Shown: positions 23,625 through 35,058 of the stretch, one piece after another
Position numbering within the stretch: position 1 is the first letter of the stretch
How the letters are laid out: every line of letters begins with the position of its first letter
Made by a program: the position numbers and the translations under genes
Notes under the pieces: generated by a model
Seen by the model: the letters and a program-made list of their open reading frames with translations, nothing else
What the model was told of the DNA's origin: nothing
The model's database searches: none
Assembly (NCBI RefSeq): GCF_033118175.1
Contig: NC_083691.1
Span: forward strand, 19,379,001-19,443,000
DNA: 64,000 nucleotides
Direction of reading: 5' to 3'
From: Dama dama
Lineage: Eukaryota > Chordata > Mammalia > Artiodactyla > Cervidae

Positions 23625-24517
23625 AACTAATAGTCTGAAAAAAGCAAAAGCTTGCTACTAGTTTCTGCACTGAAAGTGTGTGCGTATGTTTTACAAAATG
23701 TCCAGTTAGAAACGATCATATCCCTTGGTGGTCGATCTCGATCAGGCCAGGAAGGCAGGAGGAGACGGGGTTTCCGCTTCCCCTCTGCTGGCTGCAGGGC
23801 TGGTGTCATACGTCAATAGTTCTGTCTCCTGGCAGTGACGACGTGGCTCCAGCAGAGCAAGGGAGTCCAGTCTGTGGCTTCCCCACACTCCCAGGAACAG
23901 CCTCGGCCTGCCTCGAGGGCCCCACCGCCGGCGGTCAGCCCTCCTCCGAGGTCCGAGTCTCTAGGTCCGCCTGTCTCTTACTGCCAGGAGCTGGCAAGTT
24001 AGCTGCTCCCTGTAGCCACCGCCTCCTTTATCAGCGTTTTTGCCTCTTCACCTCTCTAATACCCGGGTAACAATTCTTATACATTAAATTCTCTCTGATA
24101 ATAGAACTAATGTGGCCTGATTCCTGTCTGGGCCCTGGCATAGTCTGATGACTGTTTCCCATGATCCAAGCAGCTAGCCTAAGACACTCCCATGTGTCAC
24201 CAAGAAATGGGGATTAGAAAAGCCCCAGCACTCCAAAGTCTAAAAACACCTGTTTGAAAACAGCATTGTATTTTCTTGGTAGGATCGACAGTATCAGCTC
24301 ACCTGGCATTACCTGCCACAACACCACTATCTTTACCATAAGGATGAAACTAGAGCATCCACCCTCACGACAAATAAAACATATCAGAAATATTAGTGAA
24401 TGATGTAAACTAAGGATGGGGAAAGTAAGAAATGGATGGCAAGCTTCTCCGAATAATAAACAAAATAAAAATGAAGAACCTTTCTCTAGTAGATTCAATA
24501 CTGACTGTAATATTTAC
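23625..24517. other. Intron between exons, CpG-rich part at 23730-23975
   Basis: About 15 CpGs in 245 bp (accgccggcggtcagccctc among others). The rest is unassigned. A worn LTR or DNA-transposon remnant is possible at 24050-24160, but I cannot name it. Confidence 0.45.
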
Positions 24518-24616
24518 CTTCAATTGCACTCTTTGTGCTCGTGTTTCTTCTATCTTCTGCCGGATCTTATCTTTCCTATATTCTTCATAAGCAAATGGAT
24601 TTACCATCAATTTCAC
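24518..24616 (-). CDS. NOL10: NOL10 coding exon, basic helical region
   Basis: Exon of 99 bp, 33 codons, phase 0 at both ends. It starts VKLMVNPFAYEEYRKDK and ends TRAQRVQLK, matching NOL10 about residues 412-444. The composition (KDKIRQKIEE, RAQR) suggests a charged helix, consistent with the lysine/glutamate-rich region beyond the propeller that likely contacts other processome parts; that contact is inferred. The acceptor is CCAAAAAG and the donor GTAAATATT. The frame upstream of the acceptor stays open for some codons by chance. Confidence 0.96.
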
Positions 24617-24811
24617 CTTTTTGGAGTAGAAGAAAATTAAAACCAAGAGAACTACATTTAGCAGCATGTCTCATATACAGCATGAATATTATGCCAAAGG
24701 ATAGATCTTTTACAAATCTTAAGTAAGTTTTATAAAAATATACATAAGTAGAGAAGAAATGGCCACAAAGCGATTATCAATCACCTTAAATAACTGTAGC
24801 TTTGTACTTAC

Positions 24812-24891
24812 CTTGTGGTAGAGCCTTATATCCATGAAAAATCCATGCATATATGCCCGAAGAAAAGGTGATCCAATGAGATGTGTGAGCC
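24812..24891 (-). CDS. NOL10: NOL10 coding exon, conserved middle region
   Basis: Exon of 80 bp: two bases complete the split glycine codon, then 26 codons run LTHLIGSPFLRAYMHGFF and then MDIRLYHK. This is a strongly conserved NOL10/Enp2 block, about residues 385-411, with the LRAYMHGFFMD string as its best marker. The acceptor follows a C run (CTTCCCCCAG) and the donor is GTAAGTAC. Only 195 bp separate it from the next exon, and reading through that intron meets an in-frame stop. Confidence 0.96.
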
Positions 24892-25199
24892 CTGGGGGAA
24901 GTTAACCAGAAGAGGGCAGATCTTTATGAAATCCTGATCCTGATTAAAATTCAGCAGTTTTTCACAGATAACAATTTGATTATAATTTCACTTCTAAGTA
25001 AAAATTTAAGGATTAGAACCACTTATCTTCTTTAATAACTGCAAAGAAAATTTTAATCTACTTCAGCAACATTATCTAACTTATTTTTAATGCAATATTG
25101 TACTAAGCATAAAAATGATGGAAAGGTATTCATGAACTATAACAGACTAGTAAAGAAGGGCTCCCCACACTACTGGTTCTCAGGTTTTTTTCATTCCAT
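24892..25199. other. Intron, AT-rich, no gene seen
   Basis: Unassigned sequence up to the SINE at 25200. Confidence 0.5.
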
Positions 25200-25406
25200 G
25201 AAAGTGAAGTCACTCAGTCATGTCACTCTTTACGACCCCGTGGACTGTAGCCTACCAGGCTCCTCCGTCCATGGGATTCTCCAGGCAAGAATACTGGAGT
25301 AGGTTGCCATTTCCTTCTCCAGGGGATCTTCCCGACCCAGGGATCAAACCCGGGACTCCTGGATTGCAGGTAGACGCTTTACCCTCTGAGCCACCAGGGA
25401 AGCCCT
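25200..25406 (-). repeat. Bov-tA SINE
   Basis: Well-preserved reverse copy from gaaagtgaagtcactcagtc to gagccaccagggaagccc. Few changes, so it is relatively young. Confidence 0.95.
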
Positions 25407-26637
25407 TTTCCATAAGCCAGTTTCAAATCTAAGAATAATACTGAGACTCAACACTAGGTTGCCAACTTTCATACTGCCAAGTAAGAACAGGGCTGGGGTA
25501 GGGGCGGGAGTGGGGTGGGGGAGGGGGATGGTCCGTAATTTCCAAAAACAAAAGAAAAACTGTGTCACAACAATAAAGTAGAAAGGGTATGTGTTCCCCC
25601 AAAAGAGAATAACTGGCAAATGTATACCAACACATATACTAAATACACACATACTGCATTATGGATGAATGAAAAGTCTAAGCCAATGAGTGTCTAGCAG
25701 CCCTGCTTTAAAGAGTATCTTTCACAAGGTTCCCAAGATTCAGTAGATTTCATTTATAATTAGTGGTGCAGGGGGTCACATAAGGATGCCCTGCCTATGT
25801 CATAGAAATTATTAACTGCAAATATTTACACAGAGAAAGGTTACAAGAATATTCATCTTCAGAATAAGACCGCCTATGAAATAATTCACATGAACAGCAC
25901 TTTTGTTTATATAATACTAAGTGACTAAGCCTCCAAGGAAAGCATTACCCTGATTTCCAAATTTTAGATATAACCCTCCAGGGCTAAAAATAATGTCTAG
26001 GTAAAATCACATAGGTGTACAAAACAGTATACATTATAGAACAACATCAAAAGGCAAACCTAAATTTAGGATAATTTCATAAGGTAATTATAAGTCTTGG
26101 TCAGAAAAGTACTTTCTTAGAACGTTAGGTCAATAAAACTCTATTGTTTGAATTTGCACAGTGGAAACTTAAAGGTGCAGTGGGGAGGGCTGAACCTTAA
26201 TGAAATGTCCAAATGCACAACAATCTGCATTGAGGTACCTGCACATGTGTTTTTATAATTTTTTATTTCCTCTATTAAGTATACAGAACTTATATTTATG
26301 GCCCAGAATTATTCCCATTCCAAGTTAGGTCATGAATAAAATCCAGCAGGAAGTTTTTCACATTAAAACAATTGTAAGGAGAGATCTGGCATCAGGTTTT
26401 CTCATCCTTAGCTCCAGACAACACCGGTCCCAACAGATCTTGGAGGAAGACGAGGGTGTGTGATTAAGTAAGTTTCCTCCCTCCTAGTGATTTACAGTGT
26501 ATAATGACATTAAAGGCTCAAAGTCCACAGAAGAGAAACTGATTTAACTTGGTTAAACTGAACATTTCTCAAATAAACTTATTTGCCACAAATCTCTTAA
26601 AATGATAGGTAACATTATGGATTGTTTAAATACTGTG
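25407..26637. other. Intron, no gene seen
   Basis: G-rich stretch at 25490-25529 (ggggtaggggcgggagtggg). The rest is AT-rich and unassigned. Confidence 0.5.
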
Positions 26638-26845
26638 CTGAGTAATTTTCAGGCATAATCTGATTCATTCTCTAAGCAACTCGATGAGTAGGTGCCATTA
26701 TTATTATTTTATAGATGAGGAAACGAAGGCACAATGTAATTAAGTAAACTGGTCAAGTCACAGAGCTATTTCGCGGTAGAGGTGGGGTGTGAGCCCATGT
26801 CAGCCTCCCTAAAGCCTGTATCAGCCACTATGCTGCCCATCTAGC
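26638..26845 (-). repeat. MIR SINE
   Basis: Reverse MIR with the core tagatgaggaaacgaaggca, then caagtcacagagctatttcg and gtgagcccatgtcagcc. Confidence 0.8.
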
Positions 26846-27170
26846 ACTTCTGACAGAAGCAGGGGTCCATGAAACACATTTTGGGAAATGGCATGGTACA
26901 GGACCTGCTAAAGGCCATAGCTAGGAAATGACAGAACCTGCAACTTTTCAAATGCTATAATCTTGAGAAACAAGGGAAGTCAGTTCCATGGCCTTATTTT
27001 TACTTTAACATAAGCTACTTATTTGATAAATGAAAATACTGATGGTAAAATCTATTGAAAAATATAACCAATGGCTATAATAATCTACATGAAAATGATT
27101 TCTAGTATAATTTATTTTGTTGAATATTATATCTATTTCCATAGTCTTAAAAATAGGCAGTGTGGGGACT

Positions 27171-27341
27171 TCCCTGATGGTCCAGTGGCTAAGACTCCGT
27201 GCTTCCAACGCAGGGGACCCAGGTTTGAACCCTGGTTGGGGAACAAGATCCCACATGCTGCAGCTAAGAGTTCACATGCCACAACTAAAGATCCTGTGTG
27301 CTGCAACTAAGACCTTGTGCAGCCAAATAAAAAAATAAGCA
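27171..27341 (+). repeat. CHR-type tRNA(Glu) SINE, full length
   Basis: Head ggacttccctgatggtccag, box B-like ggtttgaaccctggttgggg, body tgctgcagctaagagttcac, A-rich end. aaaaataggc before it and aaaaataagc at its end (27331-27340) look like the target duplication. Confidence 0.92.
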
Positions 27342-28005
27342 TCTGAAGAAAAAAACTGGCAGCATGAATGTATTTTAACAAAACGTATTTAAACCTTTAT
27401 AACTGCCTTCCTCACCCAAAATAAACATAGTCAAGAGACTGAAAAAGCACCCAAAATATACTAAACACGGTAGTTTTTAAAAATCCACAAAATAAAAATG
27501 TCTTTTTATTCTTCAGTGTAAGAATGTAGGTGAGTGTCACACAACCATACTATAAAAATTACGCTGGAGATATTTAAGAAGGCATTTCCATAGAAAGATT
27601 TATTTTACCTTTTTTCATCCATAAGTCACTTTTCAAAAGGCTAAACACAACTCTTTCCTTCTTAAACACATTAAAATTTAAGGAATTATTTTGGTGGTAG
27701 CTGGCAGAAAATAATTTTGCTTGAATTAACTGCGCTAAAAGATATGGTTTAAATATAAAGTTTAAGACTCTAGTCTAATCTGTTACATGATTCTATTTTC
27801 TTTTAACATTCAACTGCTATTGTATATCTCTCTGTTCTAAAGACAACTAAGCTGCCTAGGCTTGCAGAGAATGGATCCTATTTTCGTATTCTCAATAATT
27901 TGCTATGCAGCCTTTTTTCAAGAGAACAAGATTAACAAAACCTACTCTCATCCTGCAAACTAGTGCTAGTCAACTAAGACAAATATGTTCTTCAGGGTGT
28001 CAGTA
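27342..28005. other. Intron, AT-rich, no gene seen
   Basis: Unassigned, with no CpG cluster and no open frame of note. Confidence 0.5.
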
Positions 28006-28245
28006 TGGCTGAGGTTAGTTAAGAGCACAGACTCTAGGTTTAAATTCTAACCCTCACATTTACCACCACCGAAGCCTTTGGGAAGTTACTTTAATCTTTC
28101 CATGCCTCAGTTTCTTAACCTAGAAAATGAAATCATAATAGTATCCACTCAACAGGTGTGAGGATTAAATAAAATGTATATAAAACATTCAGAATACTGC
28201 CTGGGCAAATGTAAGCCCTATTTTAATGCTGGCCATTATTAAGAA
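28006..28245 (+). repeat. MIR SINE
   Basis: Forward MIR in consensus order: ttaagagcacagactctagg, ggaagttactttaatctttc, catgcctcagtttcttaacc, gtgtgaggattaaataaaat, acattcagaatactgcctgg. Confidence 0.85.
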
Positions 28246-28703
28246 GCATTTTTGGTTTGTATTCTTTAAATTCAAATAACAGTTAAGGTTCTACATACTT
28301 GAGGATTCAACCCATGGTTTCTAAATTGTGGATTTGGTCTATTAATAAGCAAACTTACAAGGGAGACAAAAAGCATTTACGTGCAGTCTCTGAGATTTCT
28401 CACAATCTTATTATATTCAAATAGTACTTGAGAGAAAGTCACTGCTTCCAGGAACTGGTATTTTCCTATACACAGGTGGTAGGCCAAAAAAACTGTTCCT
28501 CACTTAACATACAAAAACACTTCAGTAGATTGAACTTATCTGAATCTTCCAAGCAGACACTATATGTACTATGTTTAATACCTGATTTGTCAGAAAGAGA
28601 AGATCTGCAATATCAGATGAATGTGACTCCATCACTTTTGATGTTCAAAATTCAAAACAAGTAGAAATAATTTTATAAACATTTCATTGTAATTTTCTTT
28701 TAC
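28246..28703. other. Intron beside exon 28704, no gene seen
   Basis: Unassigned. The 78-codon plus frame at 28428-28664 has no recognised content. Confidence 0.5.
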
Positions 28704-28830
28704 CTAAATTTTCAAGGTCTTTCTTGGTGACAAATTTGTAATCATCATAAACTGTGCTTTCTGGGTTCTCTTCTAATTCTTCTGTCAAGTTGTCCAAGAA
28801 GGAACACCACCTGGGAGCAGGACCCAAAAC
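28704..28830 (-). CDS. NOL10: NOL10 coding exon, linker after propeller
   Basis: Exon of 127 bp starting in phase 0 and ending after one base of a glycine codon. It opens VLGPAPRWCSFLDNL, followed by an acidic stretch (EELEENPE), then VYDDYKFVTKKDLENL. This is the conserved region immediately after the WD40 domain of the NOL10/Enp2 family, about residues 343-384. The acceptor is CCGGCAG and the donor GTAAAAG. The long 23.7-kb intron precedes it in the transcript. No frameshift or stop is present. Confidence 0.95.
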
Positions 28831-28909
28831 CTGCCGGGTTGACGAAAAGGTTAGCAAGTGTATACCCTCATCATATCAACTAAGGGTCAGTTATTTTACA
28901 ACCAGTTTC

Positions 28910-28956
28910 CGTAAATACACTTTTATTTTATTTTTTTTTTCGTAAATACACTTTTA
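28910..28956 (-). repeat. T tract between 16-bp direct repeats
   Basis: cgtaaatacactttta at 28910-28925 and 28941-28956 is perfect. Between them is only TTTTA plus ten T (28926-28940). It looks like a poly(A) tail inserted on the minus strand. Confidence 0.75.
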
Positions 28957-30730
28957 AAATCCTTGATTCCATCAGAAGTACTGAGAAATAACTGCAAAAT
29001 GCACCATCAAGTCTATAATGGAAGAGAATAAACAAAGTAGGAAGAAGATTAGGCTTACAAGGGAAAAAACCTCAGTCTGGGATACAATGATATTAATGAA
29101 TATTCTTACATGAGAACTATAAAAAATAAACAATAATTCAGGTACTAAGAATAACATCCATCTATATAGTTTCACCACCTCTCTCATTCAAAATATAAAT
29201 AGAATTTACAAAGGCATACACTTGGCATAGCAGATTTTTTAAGTTTGTCATGCATGACAAACAAAAGTCTAAACAAAAGGAGAATCACCCTTTCCTAAGA
29301 GTTTTCAACTAATGACTTGATAATTACATTCGATCTTGTATGGTCCATTTCATTTAATTTATGAAAAAATTAAAATTCTGTGTATAGAATTCTTCAGATT
29401 TAACCTAAAACTGGTGGCCAAGATCCACAATTAGTCCCAATGAAAGGCTGAGGAACAAAGGATTAAAGAGAATTTATAACCAAGTAATAAGATATGAATA
29501 CTTCAATTTGTAACCCAATTACTTCCATAAAATAATGATTGTTTTTCACTTTTTTGCCCTTGATACAAATCTTTCCCACCAGATGCCTCACCCACTGAGG
29601 TCAACATTTATCCCAAAGGAAATAACACTCAGCGGGAAAGCCAAGATCATGGTAGAGGCTTTCAGAAGAGAGAACTCTAGGCTCTTACAAAATGGATCTA
29701 CCTGCCTGTGTATTCTGACAGTAATCAATTAAACAGGGGGGAAAAAAAAAAACAAAATTCATAGTGGAAATTATTAAATCTAGCTTAAACTTTTTGGAGA
29801 AGGGAAGGCAGGAGGAGGAGAGTTACATCAAAGAAAAATGGCCCCTAATATCCTCTTCAACCATTTAAAAAAAAAAAAGAAAAAAGCAGATGTTAGATAT
29901 AGCCATACTAATTTATAATTTTATTATTTTGCCTGATTAGAAAGAGAATGATCCCACTACTCCTGCCAAAGGCTATGGGGCTCATGAACAAGAAAAACAA
30001 CTCTTAATGACAATTAAAAAGTACCACTGAGAATTTTCTTACTAGCATAATCTATATAATTCTTAAAAACAGAAAGAAAGGTCTTGATACACTTAGTCGT
30101 TTGACTAACCATAAAAGACAAATCTTCAAGAAATGTAAGGCAATAAAAAAAAAATCAATGTAGACCACTTTAAAGAAACTGTTCTGATATTAAGCAATTT
30201 TAGGACAGTCACTTGAAGTCAACAAATACTGATATTAATTACTACTAGATATAAAACACTGTGCTAAACCAAAGTCCCCGACCATGGTCTTATCCCCCAA
30301 GGACTTAAAAACCTAACTGGAGCAGAGAGCGTGTATGTGTGTGCACACGCATGCACATGCACACACACTCAGCTGCTTAAAGCAATGGACCGAGCCTGCA
30401 CTAAGTCCATGTGGAAGACAAGTGAGGGCTAGATGAAACAGGCTGGGCTGGGATAAGTATGTCTGAAAGGACTTCCGGTTGGAATGAACATGTGAGCAAG
30501 CTAGGAAAACCATGGGGCACCTTCTGAGAGTGAGCGTTTAGGCACCGGAGCTACAAAGGAATCTGCGTTCCATCAGTCACAGATCTGCCCAAGTGAAGCT
30601 CTACCACGTGCTGCTGTAAGGCCCAGGACGGCAGTCTTCTCTCTCAGAGAGGAGCAGGTGTAGTCACTATTGGCACTTTCCCAGGACGTGAGATCCAAGG
30701 TAGGTTCTTACGGGAGGGTCCAAACTTCAC
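28957..30730. other. Large-intron start, AT-rich, no young repeats seen
   Basis: Several A runs (29742-29752, 29869-29886, 30149-30156) and an alternating GT/CA and GC tract at 30333-30367 (gtgtgtgcacacgcatgcac), a candidate Z-DNA stretch. No gene and no Bov SINE. Confidence 0.55.
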
Positions 30731-30815
30731 CGGTTTTAAGTGCTTAATTTCCAGTGCCTAGAACACTGCCTGCCAAGTAGCAGGTGTTAAGTATTTCATA
30801 AATAAATCTATTCAT
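30731..30815 (+). repeat. L2 LINE 3' end fragment
   Basis: The string agtgcctagaacactgcctg then ccaagtagcaggtgttaagt and taaataaat is the standard end of L2. Confidence 0.7.
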
Positions 30816-33731
30816 ACATAAAACACATATGAATGCATTTAAGATTTCCAAACAAAACTTAAAGGGTCTTGTCTGGCAAAAGTTATTTTGTAAATGGTCT
30901 GGGACCTCACAATAGTTTTGCATTTAAACCTTAAATCAGTCATAAACATGGGGTTCAAAGACAATGAAAAGATACTATTCTGTGTTTACTGACTATTCTT
31001 GGGGGAAGAGATGTAGGAGTATCAAAATATCAGACCAGATCTGAACTTACTTTCAGGTGGTTCTTTTTTATTATGTTTCACAACACTCGTCTTGATCGTT
31101 ATCTGGATTCTAATGGAATTGTTTCAGATTGCCTCTCTAGGGACAAGTCTGGCTAGGTAAATAATCTCTGCCATCAAATTCACAACCATCAAATTTTACA
31201 GGAGGAAATAGTTCCATCAAAAACAAGAAAGGCTAATGGGCTGATTTTATTAATCACGTTTCCCTACTTCCTACTCAGAGAAAAAAACATCAAAATGATG
31301 ATAACAAAGTTGAAATGACTGATTTAGTTGGCATTAACTAGAGCTTTCTGCAAAGGTCTACCCCCAATAAATTGCAAAAACAGTGGTCAGCTTAACCAAC
31401 AAAGAGGGTTTAACCACATCATGCACAGCTCTGATGTATCTGTAATGACCACAATATTAATTCATGTATAAATTAAATAATAAAAATTCCTCACCGTCCT
31501 TACTCATAAAATGTTAATCCTTCAACTAAGATTTAAAAATAAATTTAACTTATTCTTAAAATTCTGGCTTCACAACTTGAAGAAAACATCTTTTTTTTTT
31601 TTTTTACAACCGACATACTATTACTACTATCTCAAAAGATTCTAGGTTTTCTGTAGTATCATTATATTGTTATATTCTCTACTGCAGTCAAAACTGATTA
31701 TTCTTTTTTTTTTAAACTGATTATTCTTTGATGATCTACATTTTTATGCACCGTAAGAGTTTTGTTTCAGAAACTTGGTGAAGATTCTTCTATTTTAAAC
31801 TTCAGTGATCTATCAATGATCTTTCACTGTTTATTTATAAAGCACTTTCTAAACTCACAGGTCAGTAAAAGTACAGAATTGGAAACTGACTCAACAAACT
31901 GCTATAAAGGATACTGAGGTGTCTCTCGGCAACTTCGGCAACTTTCATGACAACCAATTTAAACAGAAATACCTACCCTCCAAAAGAGGAGAGAATCTTT
32001 ATCGGTGTGCTATGGGAAGCCCTTGACTCAAATGCAGCCAATTATCTGCTTGCTCTAATCCATTTGGGCACAGGAACCAATTTGAAGGTACATGAAAATA
32101 CATGCCACGTGCCCAAGATTATCTGTCTGCATGATTACAAGCTACCTGTAAGAGGTTAAGCATATATGCCTAGTTTAAAACCTCAAAATTCTTGTATATT
32201 CTGGTAATGGACAAAAATGATGAAGAGTGGGGAGGAAAGACAATGAATATTAAAATTCTCAGTTGACAGAAACGGTACCCCTTCCCTCATTCTTCTTTTG
32301 AAAAACCACTGTGCCACACCTAAAGCTGGGTTAAGGCAGAACTAAGCATTGAGGATTATTGAATGAATGGTTTTAACAGATCAGGGTGATTAAAATAACA
32401 ATTATTGACATTATTAGAGACAAAGAACCAACTGTACTAACTCAATATAGATGACATAGGTTTTTCCATTTACTTTTAAGAATACTGGGAGTATTTCCTA
32501 CTATTAATCTAAAAGTCACTGACAGTATAGAACAGCAATTAAATATGAAATTGTTATCTTGAGTTTTAAACTAATTACCTAAAAAACAATTTAAAAAACT
32601 TTAGTAACTAAGAAAACTCTTAATTACTCCATTTACTAGAACTATATCAGCATACAATAAATAGCTTCTTTCTTTTTTCACAGTAACTGTGAATCAAAAT
32701 GGGAATCTAACTGTATGTAAAATACCCAAGTGGTCTAATACATACAGCAGTTAAAGTTTCCTCCTACTAGAATTTTAACCCATAGCTAACGTGGAGTCTG
32801 TTACTCTCACTATAAGGCCAATATTCTTGATTAGAAACTGTTGGGGCCAAAAAGCGTCTGAAACTCAGAACCTCAGGCATTTTCAAATGGTAACACAGTT
32901 ATGTATACTGCATTTATGTAAAGTCTTCAGTGGTATCTGGGTCAGTGGTCCGTAACTAAACACATTAAAAGTTCTCTGAGGCAAAATCCATACATCTTCA
33001 TGCTAGTGATCTGGATAAACAGACTAGAAAGAGTCTTGCCATTACATGTCAGATTTGAGTCCTAATGAAGTGTTTCTAATTTTGCCACCAATGAGTTATA
33101 ATAAAACAAAACAAAAAAACAACTAAGGGCTTTTCGGACTTCAGAATGGCAGATCAGAGATGATGGAATATACTGTACTGTAAATATCATTAACCACTAT
33201 TAATGGTAATTTTTCTAAATGGAAAGCCTGCACCTTCAGAAGGGGAATGGGATTTTGCCAATTAAGACGACCAACCCTGCATACATAAACTCAAAGGCAA
33301 ACTTCCTTTTCAAACTTTCCCTCCATTATTAGCTGAATGACACCACTAGCACCAGCATGTATTTTCAAATTCTGACAGCTGGGGATTACTAATAACCGAT
33401 CATAAATAAGCCTAAGACAAGAGAGACAGCTGGGTGAGCCAAGGGAGTGACCATGAATTTGAGCATGTAATTGTATTTGCAACATAATGAGCTGCCTAAT
33501 TGCATATCCAAGTTTACATGCATTTGTGTGAGTAATTATGAGTCATTTAAAGGTACCTGACTTGTAGTGCTTTGTTCTCTCATTCCTAAAAATCAGATTA
33601 GCAAAAGAGTAATTTAACATTTAAAAATATTTTAAAAAGGAGAAAGATTATTATCTGCCATGGTTTCAATTTTGATTGTTTTTGAAAAGTAGTTTAGACA
33701 CTGAAATAAAATGATAATAAAATAAAATAAT
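30816..33731. other. Large intron, AT-rich, no gene seen
   Basis: No Bov-tA, CHR or BovB copy is recognised. Contains the T tract at 31595-31610 and the short direct-repeat locus at 31691-31729. The small frame at 31947-32159 has no recognised content. Confidence 0.55.
31691..31729 (-). repeat. T tract between 16-bp direct repeats
   Basis: aaactgattattcttt at 31691-31706 and again at 31714-31729, perfect, separated by seven T. Confidence 0.7.
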
Positions 33732-33936
33732 TGTTGTTTAGTTGCTAAGTTGTGTCTGACTATAACCCCATGGACTGCAGCCTGCCAGGCTCCTCTGTCC
33801 ATGGGTTTTCCCAGGCAAGAACACTGGAGCAGGTTGCCATTTCCTTCTCCAGGGCATCTTCCCAACCCAAGGATTGAACCCGGGTCTCCTGCATTGGCAG
33901 GTAGATTCTTTACCCTGGGCCACCAGTGAAGCTCGA
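33732..33936 (-). repeat. Bov-tA SINE
   Basis: Reverse copy from tgttgtttagttgctaagtt to ccaccagtgaagctc. It is flanked by ataaaataa-type sequence on both sides (33711-33730 and 33939-33948). Confidence 0.93.
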
Positions 33937-34702
33937 TCATAAAATAAGGCCAGGTGAAAAGGAAAAAGTAAGATTACTTATGCCACCCTACCACCATCAG
34001 CCAACAAACACTTTAGTGGCACACTAACTATATATTATCTCCTCTCCCTCCCAAGCCTAGTTAAAATGACAATAAATCAATATAAAAGATAATAACCTGC
34101 AAAGACAAAAAGAACAAAAGAAGAAAATACAGTGGTTAACAGATTTAACACAGTATAAATTACAGAGGTAATAACAAAAAGGAGACTAGATTCTTTCCTT
34201 AGTGTCCTTGAGACCCAGCACTCCCAGGCTCCATGTATCTGGGAAGACGGGCCCGAACAGAGGGGAGATGATGGAGCTGATGAAGCCCCTTAAGAAACCA
34301 GAGGACCATTCCCTGGAGACAGTGAAGGAAAGCTGCTCCACCTGAGTGGATACCCGGCAATGGTGACTTGAGCTGTAGGGCTAGAATCGGCAAACTAACT
34401 GGTGGCCTACACATCAAAGTATGTGGCCCTCTGCCCTGTTTCCAACTCCCAGAAGGCCAGGAGCCATACGCGTGCTGCTAGGCTTCCATCCCTGCCATCC
34501 TAAATCCCCAACACTCCTGGTGAGAAACTGGGGGATTCTCTGTAGAAAACTAAAGATCCCCAGAGAGAGCCTTCCCAATGTTGCTATCTGGGAATTCTCC
34601 AATACAGGCACAGACCTCATTTTATTGTACTTTGCTGATACTATGTTCTTTAGAAATTGAAGGTGTGTGACAACCCTGCGCTGTCAGATGACGGTTAGCA
34701 AG
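33937..34702. other. Intron, no gene seen
   Basis: Unassigned; 34200-34600 is somewhat GC-richer. Overlapping frames on both strands are not conserved. Confidence 0.5.
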
Positions 34703-34853
34703 CTGTTGATCCCTGGGATCAAGAAGATCCCCTGGAGAAGGAAACAGCAACCCACTCCAGTTTTCTTGCCTGGGAAATCACATGAACAGAGGAGCCTGGC
34801 AGGCTACAGTCCGTGGGGGTCACAAAGAGTCAGACACGACTTAGCAACTAAGT
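34703..34853 (+). repeat. Bov-tA SINE, head missing
   Basis: Forward body and tail (gatcccctggagaaggaaac to agacacgacttagcaactaa). It is 5'-truncated and forms a tail-to-tail pair with the next SINE. Confidence 0.92.
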
Positions 34854-34856
34854 ATG

Positions 34857-35058
34857 AGTGTGTGTGCTCAGTTGCTTTCTTGGAATCTCATGGACTGTAG
34901 CCTCACCAGGCTCCTCTGTCCACAGGATTTCCCAGGCAAGAAAACTGGAGTGGGTTGCCATTTCCTTCTCAAGGGGATTCTTCCTGACCCTGGGATCAAA
35001 CCCTATCTCTGGCATTGGCAGGTGGATTCTTTACCACTGAGCCACCAGGAAAGCCCCC
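34857..35058 (-). repeat. Bov-tA SINE
   Basis: Reverse copy from gtgtgtgctcagttgctttc to gagccaccaggaaagccc, only a few bases from the forward copy before it. Confidence 0.92.

Noticed and set aside
27200..27240. tRNA gene-like box B sequences in several places
   Set aside because: They belong to tRNA(Glu)-derived SINEs (CHR, Bov-tA) and do not fold as complete tRNAs.
28428..28664. 78-codon plus frame near the exon at 28704
   Set aside because: No recognised domain, no CpG or promoter signal, and the size is expected by chance in AT-rich DNA.
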